Assembly: GCF_000004075.3 (NCBI RefSeq)
Contig: NC_026657.2
Location: forward strand, 28,118,408-28,182,407
From: Cucumis sativus
Taxonomy: Eukaryota; Streptophyta; Magnoliopsida; Cucurbitales; Cucurbitaceae
Length of the DNA stretch: 64,000 nucleotides
Direction: 5' to 3'
Shown here: positions 62,373 to 64,000 of the stretch, piece after piece
How the letters are laid out: every line of letters begins with the position of its first letter
How positions within the stretch are numbered: the first letter of the stretch is position 1
Notes under the pieces: generated by a model
What the model was told of the DNA's origin: nothing
Database searches by the model: none
What the model saw: only the letters and a program-made list of their open reading frames with translations
Translations under genes and position numbers: made by a program

Positions 62373-62660
62373 TCATAGAAATTTTAGTTTGCCTTTAGCC
62401 AGAGAAGCTTTAGCATGCTCCAGACGACACAACTCTCTTTGAGTTCCAGTCAAACCCGAACAAGACGACGCCGTAGCACCCAAAGTGATAGCAAAGTAAA
62501 GATAGATTGTGCAAAGGAAAGTTAAGAGTGCTAGCGCGGTTAAGAGGAAGCGATGCCGCTTGAAGAGAGTAGACCAACTGCCCAATTCATTTGCAGGAAA
62601 CTGCTTTCTGAATGATGGGGATCTCCTATGGGGAGAAGCTAGAATGCTGTCAAGAACCAT
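62373..62660 (-). CDS. Small single-pass membrane protein, conserved in plants
   Basis: A single coding exon of 95 residues starts at MVLDSILASPHRRSPSFRKQ. A basic N-terminal part with several serines precedes one strong transmembrane segment (about residues 38-60, FLLTALALLTFLCTIYLYF). Then comes a short segment with two cysteines (C67 and C78) and a basic KGKLKFL end. I remember close relatives in other plants without a known function; no named domain is visible. The open frame can be extended four codons to a GTG at 62,672, but the ATG at 62,660 is the natural start. Just upstream, TTTCAG followed by AGGACATAGG at 62,689 looks like a splice acceptor, and GTAAGATTC at 63,633 looks like the donor. 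A 5' UTR intron of about 944 bp is therefore likely, with transcription starting near 63,690. Confidence 0.72.
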   Translation of the reverse strand: MVLDSILASPHRRSPSFRKQFPANELGSWSTLFKRHRFLLTALALLTFLCTIYLYFAITLGATASSCSGLTGTQRELCRLEHAKASLAKGKLKFL

Positions 62661-62689
62661 ATTCAAGAGCACTAATCTTCCTATGTCCT

Positions 62690-63633
62690 CTGAAATTTAG
62701 CACCAAACACAAAATCTTCTACAAAAACAAGAGGGGCCCAAGATTAGACAGATAACAACAAGCAGCCCCCTTTTCTTCAGCAAGTGTGTTTCAATAAATT
62801 CAGATTTCATTCAAACATATAAGAATTTAAAGTGGTAATATGACGATGTAATCTGCAGCAGGTAAGCAAAGCATTTTGAAATGGATTAAAACTTGTAGAT
62901 TTGTCGAATTTAAGGAAAGATAAAATGCAAAACTTGAATCACATATTAAAACTGCTAGATATATAAAGCGGAAGGCAAGACAGAGAAGATATCCTCGTGA
63001 TTTTATAGATGGCATGAATATATGTCGCAATAGTCAGAGGCAATAAAGAACTTTTAACTTGATATTAAAAAACTTGCCCTATATTTTTCAAGTCAACATT
63101 GAAGATGGCTATAACCGCAAAATCATCAAAGATCGGTAATCCATTAGCAAAAAGCAGGAAGTAATCAATATAAATTAACCTAAACTCAGAAATGCACCAT
63201 TAAACCATAGAGATCCAACGACACCTAAAATATAATTTATGGAACCTCAAAACAAACAATCGAAAAGGAAATTATCAGGCATCAGCTCAACCCATCTCCA
63301 AATCCATAAACATTGCGCCATAGCCAACATTCAATAAGAAAATTAAACACGGAATAAATCTACAACATTCTAAACAAATTGAAAAAACGCAAGGCAAATA
63401 GGAAGAGAGAAATAAACAACAGGCGTCAAAAGGAGGCAAGAAAGAGAAGGAAAAAGAAAAAGAAAGTCCGATCTAATCGATTTGAAGATTAAATATCGCA
63501 AGAATGAGGTGGAAGTAGGAAGAAAATCAAGATCCAAGAGGAAAGGGAAGGAAAGGAAAAAAGAAAAGAGGGAAAAAGAAATGCAGATCTGAAAGAGAAG
63601 AAGAAAATTAGAGGTAAAGAGAGTGAATCTTAC
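62690..63633 (-). other. Probable 5' UTR intron of the small membrane protein gene
   Basis: On the minus strand this begins GTAAGATTC and ends TTTCAG. The stretch next to the donor (63,400-63,630) is pyrimidine-rich in the gene's sense, a common feature of leader introns in plants. No other gene is seen within it. Confidence 0.5.
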
Positions 63634-64000
63634 AGAGTTGATGGAAAAGGTAATGGAGAATGGAAATTGTGTTTGGCCTGTTTTTGGTCTTTGTTTGGAG
63701 AATGGGAGAGGGAAGCACTAATAAGTAATAATAATAACGATGGAGGAATTTTCAATTCCGCGGGTCACGGTTTTAGAAAGGATATGAAAAAACACGGGAT
63801 TGGCTGTTGTGTTCTCTCCACGCTCTTTCGCCTTTTATCACTCCCAATCCTTTTTTTTTTCTTTTTTTCCTTTTTTATCTTTTCTTTTCCATCTAAATAT
63901 TTTTTCATTTTCGGTTTTATATACTTTCAATTTTACCCATATTTAATCTTCTTACTTTCTTTTTTTATTTATTTTTAATTTGAGTTATTCAAAAATACGT
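63634..64000 (-). promoter_or_regulatory. Probable first UTR exon and promoter of the small membrane protein gene
   Basis: About 63,634-63,690 would be the leader exon. Beyond it the sequence turns into T-rich DNA on the plus strand that reaches the window edge. I see no clear TATA box, and the open frame at 63,667-63,978 is low complexity after the first 60 codons. Confidence 0.35.

Noticed and set aside
1..64000. CRISPR arrays, bacterial operons, plasmid or organelle sequence.
   Set aside because: The window has spliced plant nuclear genes throughout. None of the repeats has the regular repeat-spacer pattern, and no organelle gene was recognised.

Overview
The window is a 64 kb piece of AT-rich plant nuclear DNA: spliced genes with GT-AG introns, long AT-rich intergenic spacers, microsatellites, CACTA transposons and a decayed Ty3/gypsy element. 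The protein families (germin-like, CNL-type resistance gene, 4CL, chloroplast ACT-domain protein ACR11) are those of a eudicot. The wording of the resistance-gene coiled coil and scattered TATCAnnGATAG-type hairpins suggest a cucurbit such as cucumber or melon; that is recollection, not a database result.

Layout. 1-5.7 kb: repeats only. 5.8-8.9 kb: two convergent genes, a GH20 beta-hexosaminidase (HEXO2-like, +) and a germin-like protein (-). 10.8-11.9 kb: a complete 1.1 kb non-autonomous CACTA element with a captured, broken glutaredoxin-like gene fragment. 12.8-14.4 kb: a CNL resistance pseudogene (-) whose coiled coil is joined directly to its leucine-rich repeats, the NB-ARC domain being absent. 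17.0-19.9 kb: ACR11 (+, 10 coding exons). 20.9-23.9 kb: 4-coumarate:CoA ligase (-, 4 exons), with an AC-type promoter element. 24-32 kb: gene-poor, with a foldback repeat. 32.9-37.8 kb: a degenerate minisatellite split by a decayed Ty3/gypsy retrotransposon (-). 42.1-44.9 kb: a small gene of unknown function with a 2.5 kb intron. 46.8-48.0 kb: a second CACTA-type element full of short hairpins. 49.2-51.8 kb: PIG-F (+, 8 exons), convergent with an ASG1-like gene (-, 6 exons, 52.7-55.2 kb). 55-62 kb: gene-poor, with a cluster of ACGT-core motifs near 56.1 kb. 62.4-63.7 kb: a small single-pass membrane protein (-) with a probable 5' UTR intron.

The genes are ordinary independent plant genes and do not form a cluster or pathway. 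They cover glycan trimming (HEXO2), the apoplast (germin-like), plastid nitrogen regulation (ACR11), phenylpropanoid entry (4CL) and GPI-anchor assembly in the ER (PIG-F). I found no convincing new biological system. The most unusual objects are the gene-capturing CACTA element, the hairpin-rich CACTA element, the NB-ARC-less resistance pseudogene, and the retrotransposon with an inverted duplication over its zinc-knuckle coding sequence. Exon limits come from reading-frame continuity, GT/AG signals and remembered family sequence; no transcript data were available.
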